NCBI RefSeq assembly: GCF_001469165.1
Contig: NZ_JABX01000042.1
Coordinates: 1 to 53,983, forward strand
Source: Thiohalocapsa sp. ML1
GTDB lineage: Bacteria > Pseudomonadota > Gammaproteobacteria > Chromatiales > Chromatiaceae
Direction of reading: 5' to 3'
DNA length: 53,983 nt
Both the position numbers and the translations under genes were made by a program. The notes beneath the pieces were generated by a model that saw only the letters and a list, made by a program, of their open reading frames with translations, did no database searches and was not told the DNA's origin. This document shows, one piece after another, positions 1-7,103 of the stretch (its first letter is position 1; the number at the start of each line of letters is the position of its first letter).

Positions 1-83
1 GGGCGACTGCCCCTATCGCGCCGCCGGGCGGGCGATTGCGCTTGTGCCCTTGTGCCAGCCCGGGCGACGCCGACGCGGCATCG

Positions 84-180
84 AGCCGCGACGGCGCCGA
101 GCCGGCTGGAAAGCCGGCGGTCCCAGTCAGCCGCGACGGCACCGAGCCGGCTGGAAAGCCGGCGGTCCCAGTCAGCCGCG
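84..180. repeat. 45-bp tandem repeat with GCCGGC-type palindrome
   Basis: Two adjacent 45-bp units (84-128 and 129-173) differ at one position, followed by the first seven bases of a third unit. Each unit carries an inverted repeat, GCCGGCTGGAAAGCCGGC, able to form a short hairpin. The same element in the opposite orientation is seen at 53840-53866, and a related hairpin at 18230-18246. The surrounding stretch 1-274 shows no convincing gene; short reading frames across the repeat are repeat translations. Confidence 0.85.
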
Positions 181-274
181 CGTCGGCGAGACGGCGGGGA
201 TTCCGGTCCCGATTTCAGGTCGGAAGGATGCACTAAGCCGCTGCTATTTGGTTCTAAAACCCGGGGATAGCCCA

Positions 275-328
275 GATCCCGATCCCGATCCCGATCCCGA
301 TTCCGATTCCGATCCCGATCCTGATCCC
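275..328. repeat. Hexanucleotide array GATYCY x9
   Basis: Nine consecutive hexamers (GATCCC, GATTCC or GATCCT) end one base before the stop codon of the minus-strand tonB gene, so the array sits in its 3' flank. Related hexamer arrays occur at 3751-3786 and 23552-23593. On the minus strand it reads as alternating Gly-Ile, which is a repeat artefact rather than protein. Confidence 0.9.
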
Positions 329-329
329 G

Positions 330-1373
330 TCAATCACCCCAGCCGAGTCTGTGGTTGGGCTGGAAGTGCCAGACCCGGGTGATGTCCAGCACGTCCGTCT
401 CCGTCTTGATGTCCGCCGGGAAGGGCGCGTAGGGCGCCGCCAGCTCGACGATGCGCACCGCCGCCTGATCCAGCACCGCATGCCCGGAGGAGCGCACCAC
501 CCGGATGCCCTCCAGGTTGCCGTCGGCCTTGAGGGCGACGTGCAGGATCAGGCTGCCGTAGAGCCCGCGCTCCTTGGCCTCCTGCGGATAGTTCAGGTTG
601 CCGATGCGCTCCACCTTGCGCCGCCAGGCCTCCATGTAGGACGCGTAGCGGTACTCGCGGGTGTCGGTGCTGATGGCCTTGCGCCGCTCGCGGCTGGCGC
701 GCTCCGCCGTGCGGGCGTTGATGCGGGCGCTGATGGCGGCGATCTCGTCGCCGCGGGTCGCGAAGATGTCCGTCGCGTCGGCCTGTGGCGCGCTCGCCGG
801 CGGTGCGGCCGGCGCCGTGAGATCCGGCAGCTCGATGCCGCGGCCGCCCCCGGTCAGGATCTCGGCCATGGCCTCCGGGTCCGGGGTCAGCAGCAATGGG
901 CGGCTGGCGGGGGCGAGCGGCGCTGTCTCGGCGCCCATCAGCTCCGGCCCCGTCTGCGGTGCTTTGTCGCTACCCAGGCCCGCTACGAGCGGCTCGGCGG
1001 GGTCCAACACCTGCTCGGGCGGCTCGGCGGCAGGCGTGTCGGCCACCTCCAGCGCGTCCACGGACGGCTCGGGCGTCTCGGCGTCGAGCGACGTGCCGGA
1101 GTCCAGCTCGGGCAGCGGCACCTGCGTTTCGCCGGCGCGGTCGGCCTGGGCGCGTGCCGCGTCCGCGCGCGGGGCGCGGGTCTCGCCGGCGGGCTGCTGG
1201 ACGGTCATGACCTCGAAGGTGTGCACCGGCGGCGGCGGCGGCTCCGGCAGCTTGAAACCGATGCCGAGCAGCACCGTGGCGTGGACGGCCAGGGCCAGGG
1301 CTACCGCCACCGGCATCGGTGCGCGCAAGGCGCCGTGGGCCGGTCGCGCGATGCCCGGGGCAGAGTTCTGCAT
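330..1373 (-). CDS. tonB: Energy transducer TonB (TonB3-like)
   Basis: TonB links the inner-membrane proton motive force (through ExbB/ExbD) to outer-membrane receptors. From the chosen start the protein has 347 residues: a short cytoplasmic tail, one hydrophobic segment at about residues 20-38 followed by PPPPP, a long low-complexity Pro/Ala/Glu periplasmic linker, and a C-terminal TonB fold (YPQEAKERGLYGS, then VVRSSGHAVLDQAA and a final beta-strand near VWHFQ). An in-frame ATG at 1520 would add 49 Pro/Ser-rich residues overlapping apbE; the start at 1373 places the membrane anchor near the N-terminus and is preferred, but no strong ribosome site decides it. It lies in the order tonB-apbE-gshB, close to pil genes. 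In Pseudomonas aeruginosa the tonB3 gene next to gshB is needed for twitching, so a similar role is possible here (inference). Confidence 0.85.
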   Translation of the reverse strand: MQNSAPGIARPAHGALRAPMPVAVALALAVHATVLLGIGFKLPEPPPPPVHTFEVMTVQQPAGETRAPRADAARAQADRAGETQVPLPELDSGTSLDAETPEPSVDALEVADTPAAEPPEQVLDPAEPLVAGLGSDKAPQTGPELMGAETAPLAPASRPLLLTPDPEAMAEILTGGGRGIELPDLTAPAAPPASAPQADATDIFATRGDEIAAISARINARTAERASRERRKAISTDTREYRYASYMEAWRRKVERIGNLNYPQEAKERGLYGSLILHVALKADGNLEGIRVVRSSGHAVLDQAAVRIVELAAPYAPFPADIKTETDVLDITRVWHFQPNHRLGWGD

Positions 1374-1464
1374 GCGGGCGTGACTCAGCGGGGGAGCCGC
1401 ATCCTTGCTGGACGCCGGGGCGGACGCGGGCGTCCGCGGCGGAGACGGCGCGCCGTCCGGGGCA

Positions 1465-2565
1465 TCAGGCACCGGGCTCCGGCGCGTCTGCCGGCACGAG
1501 GGGGGCGCTGATGGCGACATCGGCGTGCTGATCCATGAGCTCGATGCGGGCGGCCATGTCCGGCGTCATGTGCAGGGTGCCGGAGTCGTCGATGAGTAGG
1601 ACATAACGCAGGCCGAGCCGCTTGGCGACCTCCTGCCACTGGTCCAGGCCGGCGATCATCAGCGCGGTCGCTGCCGCCTCGGCGACCGCGGCGGAGCCGT
1701 CGTGCAGCACGGTCACCGCCTGCAGGCCAGTGGCCGGGCGGCCGGTGCGCGGGTCGATGAGGGCGTGATACACCTGTCCGTCGTAGATGAAGTTGCGCTG
1801 GTGCTCGCCGCGGGTGAAGACTGTAGCGTCGCCCGCCACCTCAATGATGCCGAGCACGCCGCTGCCGCTGCCGCGGCGCACCGGCACGCGCCAGGGCCGT
1901 CCGGCGCGGTTGCCGATGGCGCGCACATCGCTGCCGCGATTGATCAGCGCGTGGCGGATGCCGCGGGCGCGCAGGTTGTCGATGGCGAGGTCCATCGCGT
2001 AGCCGAGCGCGATGCCGCTGAAGTCGAGCCGCACCGCCGGGTTGTCGCTTTGCAGCATGAAACCATCGAGGTACAGGTCTGCCATGCTCGGCGCGGCATC
2101 GACGAGCCTGGCGATGGCCCCGTCCGACGGCGGCGGGCGGCACTCCGGCTCCTCTACGTGGAAGCCCCAGAGCCGCATCAGATGGCCGATGGCTGGGTTG
2201 AACAGGTTCTGGCTCTGCAACGCCAGCGCCTGGCTCTGGCGCAGCAGCGGCAGCAGCGACGGCGGTGCCGCAAAGGGCTCGCCGGAGGGCAGCAGCTCGT
2301 TGACGCGCACCATCGGGCCGGGCTCCCAGGCGTGGGTCGCGTAGTCCAGAAACAGGAAATCCTGCTCCACCTCCGCCGCGGCCGCCTCCGCGTCTTCTTT
2401 GAGCTTGCCGACGATGCTGAGGTCCACCGCGGAATCGAAAGCGATGAACTGCATGGTGTAGACCGGCGTCTCGGCGCCGCGGCAGCCCGCGAGCAGCAGC
2501 GCGACCAGCAGCGCGAGCAGGGCCGGGGCGCGGCACCGGCCGCGGCAGGTGAGCTCAGCGCGCAT
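1465..2565 (-). CDS. apbE: FAD:protein FMN transferase (ApbE lipoprotein)
   Basis: ApbE-family enzymes attach FMN to a Thr/Ser of target flavoproteins such as NqrB, NqrC or RnfG. The 366-residue product begins with a Arg-rich tail, a hydrophobic stretch and a lipobox LLAGC with Cys28, predicting an inner-membrane lipoprotein facing the periplasm. The family motifs are visible: LDFSGIALGYAMD, LINRGSDVRAIG (usually NAGGD, here RGSD) and HALIDPRTGRPA near the C-terminus, where Asp binds the metal. It overlaps gshB by 11 bases, so the two are probably cotranscribed. No obvious target flavoprotein lies in the window, so its substrate is elsewhere. Length fits the family. Confidence 0.93.
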   Translation of the reverse strand: MRAELTCRGRCRAPALLALLVALLLAGCRGAETPVYTMQFIAFDSAVDLSIVGKLKEDAEAAAAEVEQDFLFLDYATHAWEPGPMVRVNELLPSGEPFAAPPSLLPLLRQSQALALQSQNLFNPAIGHLMRLWGFHVEEPECRPPPSDGAIARLVDAAPSMADLYLDGFMLQSDNPAVRLDFSGIALGYAMDLAIDNLRARGIRHALINRGSDVRAIGNRAGRPWRVPVRRGSGSGVLGIIEVAGDATVFTRGEHQRNFIYDGQVYHALIDPRTGRPATGLQAVTVLHDGSAAVAEAAATALMIAGLDQWQEVAKRLGLRYVLLIDDSGTLHMTPDMAARIELMDQHADVAISAPLVPADAPEPGA

Positions 2566-3508
2566 CGAGCCGCTCCGCGATGCAGGTCATGAGGTCGCCA
2601 GCGATGTCGGTGCCGTAAGCGCGGTCGATCTCGCGGATGCAGGTGGGGCTGGTGATGTTGATCTCGGTGAGCCAGTCGCCGATGACGTCGAGCCCCGCGA
2701 ACAGCACGCCGCGCCGGCGCAGCTCCGGGCCGACGCGGCCCGCAATCCAGCGCTCGCGCGCGGAGATGGGCGCGGGCTCGGCGCGGGCGCCGGCGGCCAG
2801 GTTGCCGCGGGCATCGTCCGGCGACGGGATGCGCGCCAGCACGTAGGGCGCGGGCTCCCCGTCCACCAGCAGCACGCGGCGGTCGCCCGCGCTGATCTCG
2901 GGGATGAAGCGCTGCGCCATGCAGAAGCGCCGGCCGTGGTCGGTCAGGGTCTCGATGATGACGCCGGTGTTTGGGTCGCCGGCGCGCACGCGAAAGATCG
3001 AACGCCCGCCCATGCCATCCAGCGGCTTCAGCACCGCATCGCCCCAAGTGGAGATGAGCTCGCGCAGCAGTGCCGCGCTGCGCGTCACGCTGAGCGGCGG
3101 CACGCAGTCCGGAAAGTGCGCGGCGAAGACCTTCTCGTTCGCGTCCCGCAGCGTGCGCGGGTCGTTGACCACCAGGCAGCCCGCCGCCGCGGCCAGCTCC
3201 AGCAGGTAGGTGCCGTAGACGTATTCCATATCGAAGGGCGGGTCCTTGCGCATCAGCACCGCATCGAGCGCGTGCAGCGGGCGCCGTTCGGGCTCCCCGA
3301 GGGTGAACCAGCCCGCTGGGTCGTCCTGCACGGCAAGCGGGCGCATCACGCCCTGCGCCATGCCGTCCAGCAGGCACAGGTCGCCCAGCTCCATGTAGAA
3401 CAGGTCCCAGCCCCGCCGCGCTGCTGCCAGCAGCATCGCGAAGGTGCTGTCTTTTGCGATCTTGATGGACCCGATGGGGTCCATGACGACACCGATGTTT
3501 CGCTTCAT
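2555..3508 (-). CDS. gshB: Glutathione synthetase
   Basis: This ATP-grasp enzyme joins gamma-glutamylcysteine and glycine in the second step of glutathione synthesis. The 317-residue length matches bacterial GshB. The N-terminal domain starts VVMDPIGSIKIAKDSTFAML, followed by MRKDPPFDMEYVYGTYLLE, the ATP-grasp part VLKPLDGMGGRSIF, and the C-terminal metal/substrate segment EINITSPTCIREID. It is the first gene of a minus-strand run gshB-apbE-tonB and is divergent from pilI across a 475-base gap. Gene order gshB next to pil chemosensory genes is also found in Pseudomonas. Confidence 0.97.
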   Translation of the reverse strand: MKRNIGVVMDPIGSIKIAKDSTFAMLLAAARRGWDLFYMELGDLCLLDGMAQGVMRPLAVQDDPAGWFTLGEPERRPLHALDAVLMRKDPPFDMEYVYGTYLLELAAAAGCLVVNDPRTLRDANEKVFAAHFPDCVPPLSVTRSAALLRELISTWGDAVLKPLDGMGGRSIFRVRAGDPNTGVIIETLTDHGRRFCMAQRFIPEISAGDRRVLLVDGEPAPYVLARIPSPDDARGNLAAGARAEPAPISARERWIAGRVGPELRRRGVLFAGLDVIGDWLTEINITSPTCIREIDRAYGTDIAGDLMTCIAERLDAR

Positions 3509-3750
3509 GCGCGGAGTTTACCCCAAGCCGGGCAGCATTCAGCGGCCGCGCGCGGCTACCGGCCCGGGCGTGCTCGGCCCCGCTGCGGTGCGTCACCGAA
3601 GCGTTGCGGCCCGGCAAGCCGGCTGCTAATGTCCCGGCGTCGAGCCCAGGGGGTATCCCCCAGGCGCGCTCAGCGGAGGCCTTAGGAACCGTTCCAAAAA
3701 CAACTGAAACACACTCATCTCCGCCACTCAGGTTGCGCCAGCCGTCCGTC

Positions 3751-3786
3751 GAAATCGAGATCGGGATCGAAAGCGAAATCGAAATC
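3751..3786. repeat. Hexanucleotide array GARATC x6
   Basis: Six hexamers (GAAATC, GAGATC, GGGATC, GAAAGC, GAAATC, GAAATC) form the complementary-strand version of the GATYYC arrays at 275-328 and 23552-23593. A short related run, GATACCGATACCGATCC, follows at 3847-3863. Confidence 0.75.
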
Positions 3787-3922
3787 GAAGTTCCTCAAGC
3801 CACGTCGAAGATCGAACCCTTGTGTGGTGCGATCTCGCTCAGCAGCGATACCGATACCGATCCGCCAACCTTGGATTCCGCCGCAACGATGTACCGGTTA
3901 TTCTCGAATCACTAAGGGAATC

Positions 3923-3964
3923 GCACCATTCCCGCTGCACCATTCCCGCTGCACCATTCCCGCC
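3923..3964. repeat. 14-bp tandem repeat x3 upstream of pilI
   Basis: Three copies of GCACCATTCCCGCT lie head to tail; only the last has a mismatch. They end 19 bases before the pilI start codon, so they lie in its leader, where copy number could change the untranslated region. This is an observation about sequence only; no function is known. Confidence 0.85.
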
Positions 3965-3983
3965 GCACATCCCCACCCGCATC

Positions 3984-4592
3984 ATGCCTGCCGACAGCAG
4001 CGAAGCCGCGAGCCGCCTCATCGCCATCCTGCGCGACTTGGAACAGCGCGGCGGTGCCCGTGCCGAGGCGCTGCGGCGGGCCGATGCGCCGCAGGTCACC
4101 TGCCACGGGCTCCTGTTTCGGCTCGCCGACTACCGCCTGCTGACGCCCGTGGACCAGCTCCAGGGCGTCTGGCCGCTGTCGCGCGCGCTGACCACGGTGC
4201 CGGGCACCGCGCGCTGGTTGCTCGGTGTCGCCAGCAACCGCGGCGAGCTACTGCCGCTGTTCGACCTGCGCGGGCTCCTGCTCGCAGACTACGAGGGCCT
4301 GCAGCGCCGCGGCATGGCGCTGATCCTGCCCGGCGCCGAGCGGCCCTTCGGCGTCGTCGTGGATGCCGTCATCGGCCTGCGGCGGACCACCTGGCAGGCG
4401 CCGCCGCCGCTGCCGCCGGACTTGCCGCCGGACTTGGCCGCGCTGATCACGGGTATCAGCAACTGCGACGACGGCGCCGTCCACGTGGTGGATCTCGGCG
4501 CCGTGGAGCGGCTGCCTGCGTTCCTGGCCGGCGGGCTCGGCAGCGCCGGGCTGTGGCCGGCACCCGCCGCCGCGCCGGCCGTACCGGCCTGA
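3984..4592 (+). CDS. pilI: CheW-like chemotaxis adaptor PilI
   Basis: The product is a single CheW-like domain of 202 residues, which couples a chemoreceptor to a CheA-type kinase. Recognisable parts are LTPVDQLQGVWPLSRALTTVPGT, the turn LLGVASNRGELLPLFDLRGLL and a distal region FGVVVDAVIGLRR. The ATG at 3984 is chosen because upstream in-frame codons are only repeat translation. It lies 7 bases before pilJ, and the pair matches pilI-pilJ of the type IV pilus Pil-Chp signalling system that controls twitching motility. The rest of that system (pilG, pilH, pilK, chpA) is not visible, so signalling would need partners encoded elsewhere. Confidence 0.88.
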   Translation: MPADSSEAASRLIAILRDLEQRGGARAEALRRADAPQVTCHGLLFRLADYRLLTPVDQLQGVWPLSRALTTVPGTARWLLGVASNRGELLPLFDLRGLLLADYEGLQRRGMALILPGAERPFGVVVDAVIGLRRTTWQAPPPLPPDLPPDLAALITGISNCDDGAVHVVDLGAVERLPAFLAGGLGSAGLWPAPAAAPAVPA

Positions 4593-4599
4593 GCCCGGG

Positions 4600-6690
4600 A
4601 TGAGCGCCGGCCCTACCCCCCGCCTCGGCGTCGGGCCGCCGCAGCGCGCCGACGAGGGCAAGCCCGACCGTCTGGCCCGAGTCATCACACTGGTGCTTAT
4701 GGGCGCGCTGGCCCTGGCGCTGTTGCTCGTGCTGCTCAGCATCGTCGATCACGGCTACCGCGGCGAGAACAGCGAGCGCTACCTGCGCCTGGTGTCCGAG
4801 GAGCAACTGCGCGCCCGCCAATTGTCCGACGCCGCCGCCGCCGCGGTGCAGGGCGGCGCGGACGCCTTTCCGCAGCTTGCGGAGCAGCAGACGCAGCTCG
4901 AGCGGCTGCATGACGAGATGGTCGCGCTACGCAGCAGCGTCCTCGGCCGTGGGCTGGACGCGGATCGGGGCGACTTGGCCGAGCGCGCGGATGCCGCCCG
5001 GCGCAAGCTGCGCGAGGATGCCGAAGTGGTCCAGTCCGCGCGCGAGGTGCTGCTCGGCTTCCATGCCCTCGCCGCGGAGACAGAAAAGAGCCTGTGCCAG
5101 CTCGCCACCGAGTCCCAGCGCGTCGCCGAGCTCCTGGTGGCCGCCGGTGCGCGCTCCCGCGTCGTTCTCGACGCCGGCCTGCAGGTGGCGCGCGTGCGCC
5201 AGATGAAGGCCGCGCTGCGCGAGGTGCAGCATGGCGGCAACGGCGCCGCCGCCGTGGCACAGGGCACCGCGGCGGCGGACGAGTTCGAGGTGGCGCTCGA
5301 CGCGCTGCGAGCGCTGCCGCCGCCGGCCGCGAACAGCGCCGCTGCCACCGCCCTCGCCGCCGCGCTCGCAGACACCTGGACACTCTACAAGGCCATGCGC
5401 GCGTCGGCAGACCAACTGGTGGCGTCGCTGACCCGGGTCGAGCCCGCGGTGGCGGCGGCAGCGGCCACCGCCGAGGACGCGCGCCGCCTGGAGGGCGCGC
5501 TGGACGGCATCATCATGGGGCTGCGCGGCGAATCCGGATGGGCCTCGCTCTTGGGACTCAAGTCCGGGTCCGAGTCGGCCGTGCTGTTCGGCGCCCTCGC
5601 CGTGGTTTGCCTGGGCCTGCTCGGGCTGCAACAGTTGCTGCAGTCGCGCCGGCGGGCGCGGGCGTCGCAGGCGCTGAACCTCGCCAACCGTGAGGCCATT
5701 GAGCGGCTGCTGGAGGAAATGAGCGGGCTCGCCGACGGCGACCTCACCGTCGAGGCCCAGGTGACCTCCGACGTCACCGGCGCCATCGCCGACACCGTCA
5801 ACTACGTGGTCACGGCGCTGCGCGGCCTCGTCGCCACCATCAACGACACCTCCGCCCGCGTCAACGACTCCGCCCAGCGCACCCGCGGCATCGCCAAGCA
5901 GCTCGCCGAGGGCAGCGATGCCCAAGCGCGGCAGATCGAGCAGGCCAGCGGGGCCATCAGCTCCATGGCCAGCGCCATCGACAGCATCGCCCGCGATGCC
6001 GCCGAGTCCGCCGCCGTCGCCAACCGCTCCGTCGATGTCGCCGGCCGCGGCGCCCAGGCGGTGCGCGACACCATCGCCGGCATGCACGAGATCCGCGGGC
6101 GCATCCAGGAGACCTCCAAGCGCATTCGGCGCTTGGGCGACAGCTCCCAGGAGATCGGCGAGATGGTCGAGCTCATCGACGACATCGCCGACCAGACCAA
6201 CATCCTCGCCCTGAACGCCGCCATGCAGGCCGCCATGGCCGGCGAGGCGGGCCGCGGCTTCGCCGTCGTCGCCGACGAGGTGCAGCGCCTCGCCGAGCGC
6301 TCCGGCAGCGCCACCAAGCAGATCGACGCCATCGTGCGCACCATCCGCCGCGACACCGTCGAGGCCGTGCGCTCCATGGAGGCCAGCATGACCGGCGTGG
6401 ACAGCGGCGCCATGGTGGCCGAGCACGCCGGCAACGCGCTCAAGGAGATCGAAAAGGTCTCCAACTACATCGCCGACCTCACCCGCCGCATCGCCGACTC
6501 CGCCGGCCACGAATCCCGCGAGGCCGCCAAGGTCAACGAGACCGTCAAGTCCATCCAGCGCATCACGCAAGAGAACACCCGCGGCACCCGCGCCACCGCC
6601 GAGGCCGTCGACGCCCTCGCCGCCCTCGCCGTCGAGCTCCGCCACTCCGTTGCGGGGTTCAAGCTGCCGGGGGGGAGACGGGGGGAGTGA
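4600..6690 (+). CDS. pilJ: Type IV pilus methyl-accepting chemotaxis protein PilJ
   Basis: This 696-residue chemoreceptor has a first membrane helix at about residues 28-48, a periplasmic sensor region of PilJ type, a second membrane helix at about 325-345, a HAMP-like linker, and a C-terminal signalling coiled coil. The hairpin tip at about residues 530-568 reads DQTNILALNAAMQAAMAGEA and continues GRGFAVVADEVQRLAERS, with the AAMQA/MAGEAG variant typical of PilJ. It follows pilI by 7 bases. It should sense pilus- or surface-related cues and modulate the ChpA kinase. Downstream the expected chpA gene is absent and a type III restriction system begins about 390 bases later, suggesting that an island interrupted the operon. 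Confidence 0.93.
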   Translation: MSAGPTPRLGVGPPQRADEGKPDRLARVITLVLMGALALALLLVLLSIVDHGYRGENSERYLRLVSEEQLRARQLSDAAAAAVQGGADAFPQLAEQQTQLERLHDEMVALRSSVLGRGLDADRGDLAERADAARRKLREDAEVVQSAREVLLGFHALAAETEKSLCQLATESQRVAELLVAAGARSRVVLDAGLQVARVRQMKAALREVQHGGNGAAAVAQGTAAADEFEVALDALRALPPPAANSAAATALAAALADTWTLYKAMRASADQLVASLTRVEPAVAAAAATAEDARRLEGALDGIIMGLRGESGWASLLGLKSGSESAVLFGALAVVCLGLLGLQQLLQSRRRARASQALNLANREAIERLLEEMSGLADGDLTVEAQVTSDVTGAIADTVNYVVTALRGLVATINDTSARVNDSAQRTRGIAKQLAEGSDAQARQIEQASGAISSMASAIDSIARDAAESAAVANRSVDVAGRGAQAVRDTIAGMHEIRGRIQETSKRIRRLGDSSQEIGEMVELIDDIADQTNILALNAAMQAAMAGEAGRGFAVVADEVQRLAERSGSATKQIDAIVRTIRRDTVEAVRSMEASMTGVDSGAMVAEHAGNALKEIEKVSNYIADLTRRIADSAGHESREAAKVNETVKSIQRITQENTRGTRATAEAVDALAALAVELRHSVAGFKLPGGRRGE

Positions 6691-7079
6691 AGGCGTCGCA
6701 GTGACGGTACGATGCGCCGCGTGGCCATCCGCAAGCGTCCAAGCGCCATCCGCAAACCGCCGATGTTCAAGCTCATCACCCGGGGCCGGGGCCTTCGCTG
6801 GCCGCGTCACTGCATCGCTCTGCGCCGAGGGGCTGGCCCGCGACGAGGCGACAACGACGCCAAGACGCCGGTCACCCCGCTTGCGTGGTCGCCGTCCTGG
6901 CTGCGCCGCGCTTGGGGTGCCGCGCCCGACTTCCCCGAGCGCGAGGAACAGCCTCCGCTGTGCGCGAGCGCGCCGACGGATGCGGGTTCGTCGCGGGACG
7001 CCTAGCTAAGGTCCTAGGTCTGAGCGCGCCCCGCTCGCGCGACTCGCGCCAAAACATCAACCGGGAAAAGGTACCTCCC
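6691..7079. other. Non-coding stretch and leader upstream of mod
   Basis: No convincing gene is present between pilJ and mod; the longest reading frame here is rich in Arg/Pro/Ala and resembles random GC-rich translation. The last 26 bases before the mod start, ending in GGTACCTCCC, recur almost unchanged before the stub at 13121. No clear terminator for pilJ was found. Confidence 0.6.
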
Positions 7080-7103
7080 TTGTCCGCGATCGACGACCTC
7101 ATT
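7054..7103 (+). repeat. Duplicated leader and start region (copy 1, mod)
   Basis: This stretch spans the mod leader, its TTG start and the first codons encoding AIDDLI. The second copy at 13094-13144 matches nearly base for base, with one inserted base and a few substitutions. The shared part covers both untranslated and coding bases, so it is either a recombination footprint or a conserved translation-initiation signal. Confidence 0.85.

Larger units (their letters stand above)
3509..3983. other. Divergent intergenic region without a gene
   Basis: This 475-base stretch separates gshB (minus) from pilI (plus). It holds a hexamer array (3751-3786), a short GATACC run (3847-3864) and three 14-bp repeats (3923-3964), but no reading frame with protein-like character. 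In Pseudomonas the response-regulator genes pilG and pilH occupy this position; no receiver-domain fragment was recognised here. Confidence 0.7.

Noticed and set aside
254-481. Frame containing a Gly-Ile dipeptide run
   Set aside because: The run is translation of the hexamer array, and the frame overlaps the tonB C-terminal domain.
3923-3964. Possible CRISPR-like repeats upstream of pilI
   Set aside because: The three 14-bp copies are directly adjacent with no spacers, so this is a simple tandem repeat.
4927-6810. Minus-strand frame opposite pilJ
   Set aside because: It lies antisense to the PilJ signalling domain and is low-complexity Gly/Asp/Leu.
6712-7005. 97-codon frame between pilJ and mod
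   Set aside because: Arg/Pro-rich translation without a ribosome site or recognisable family.
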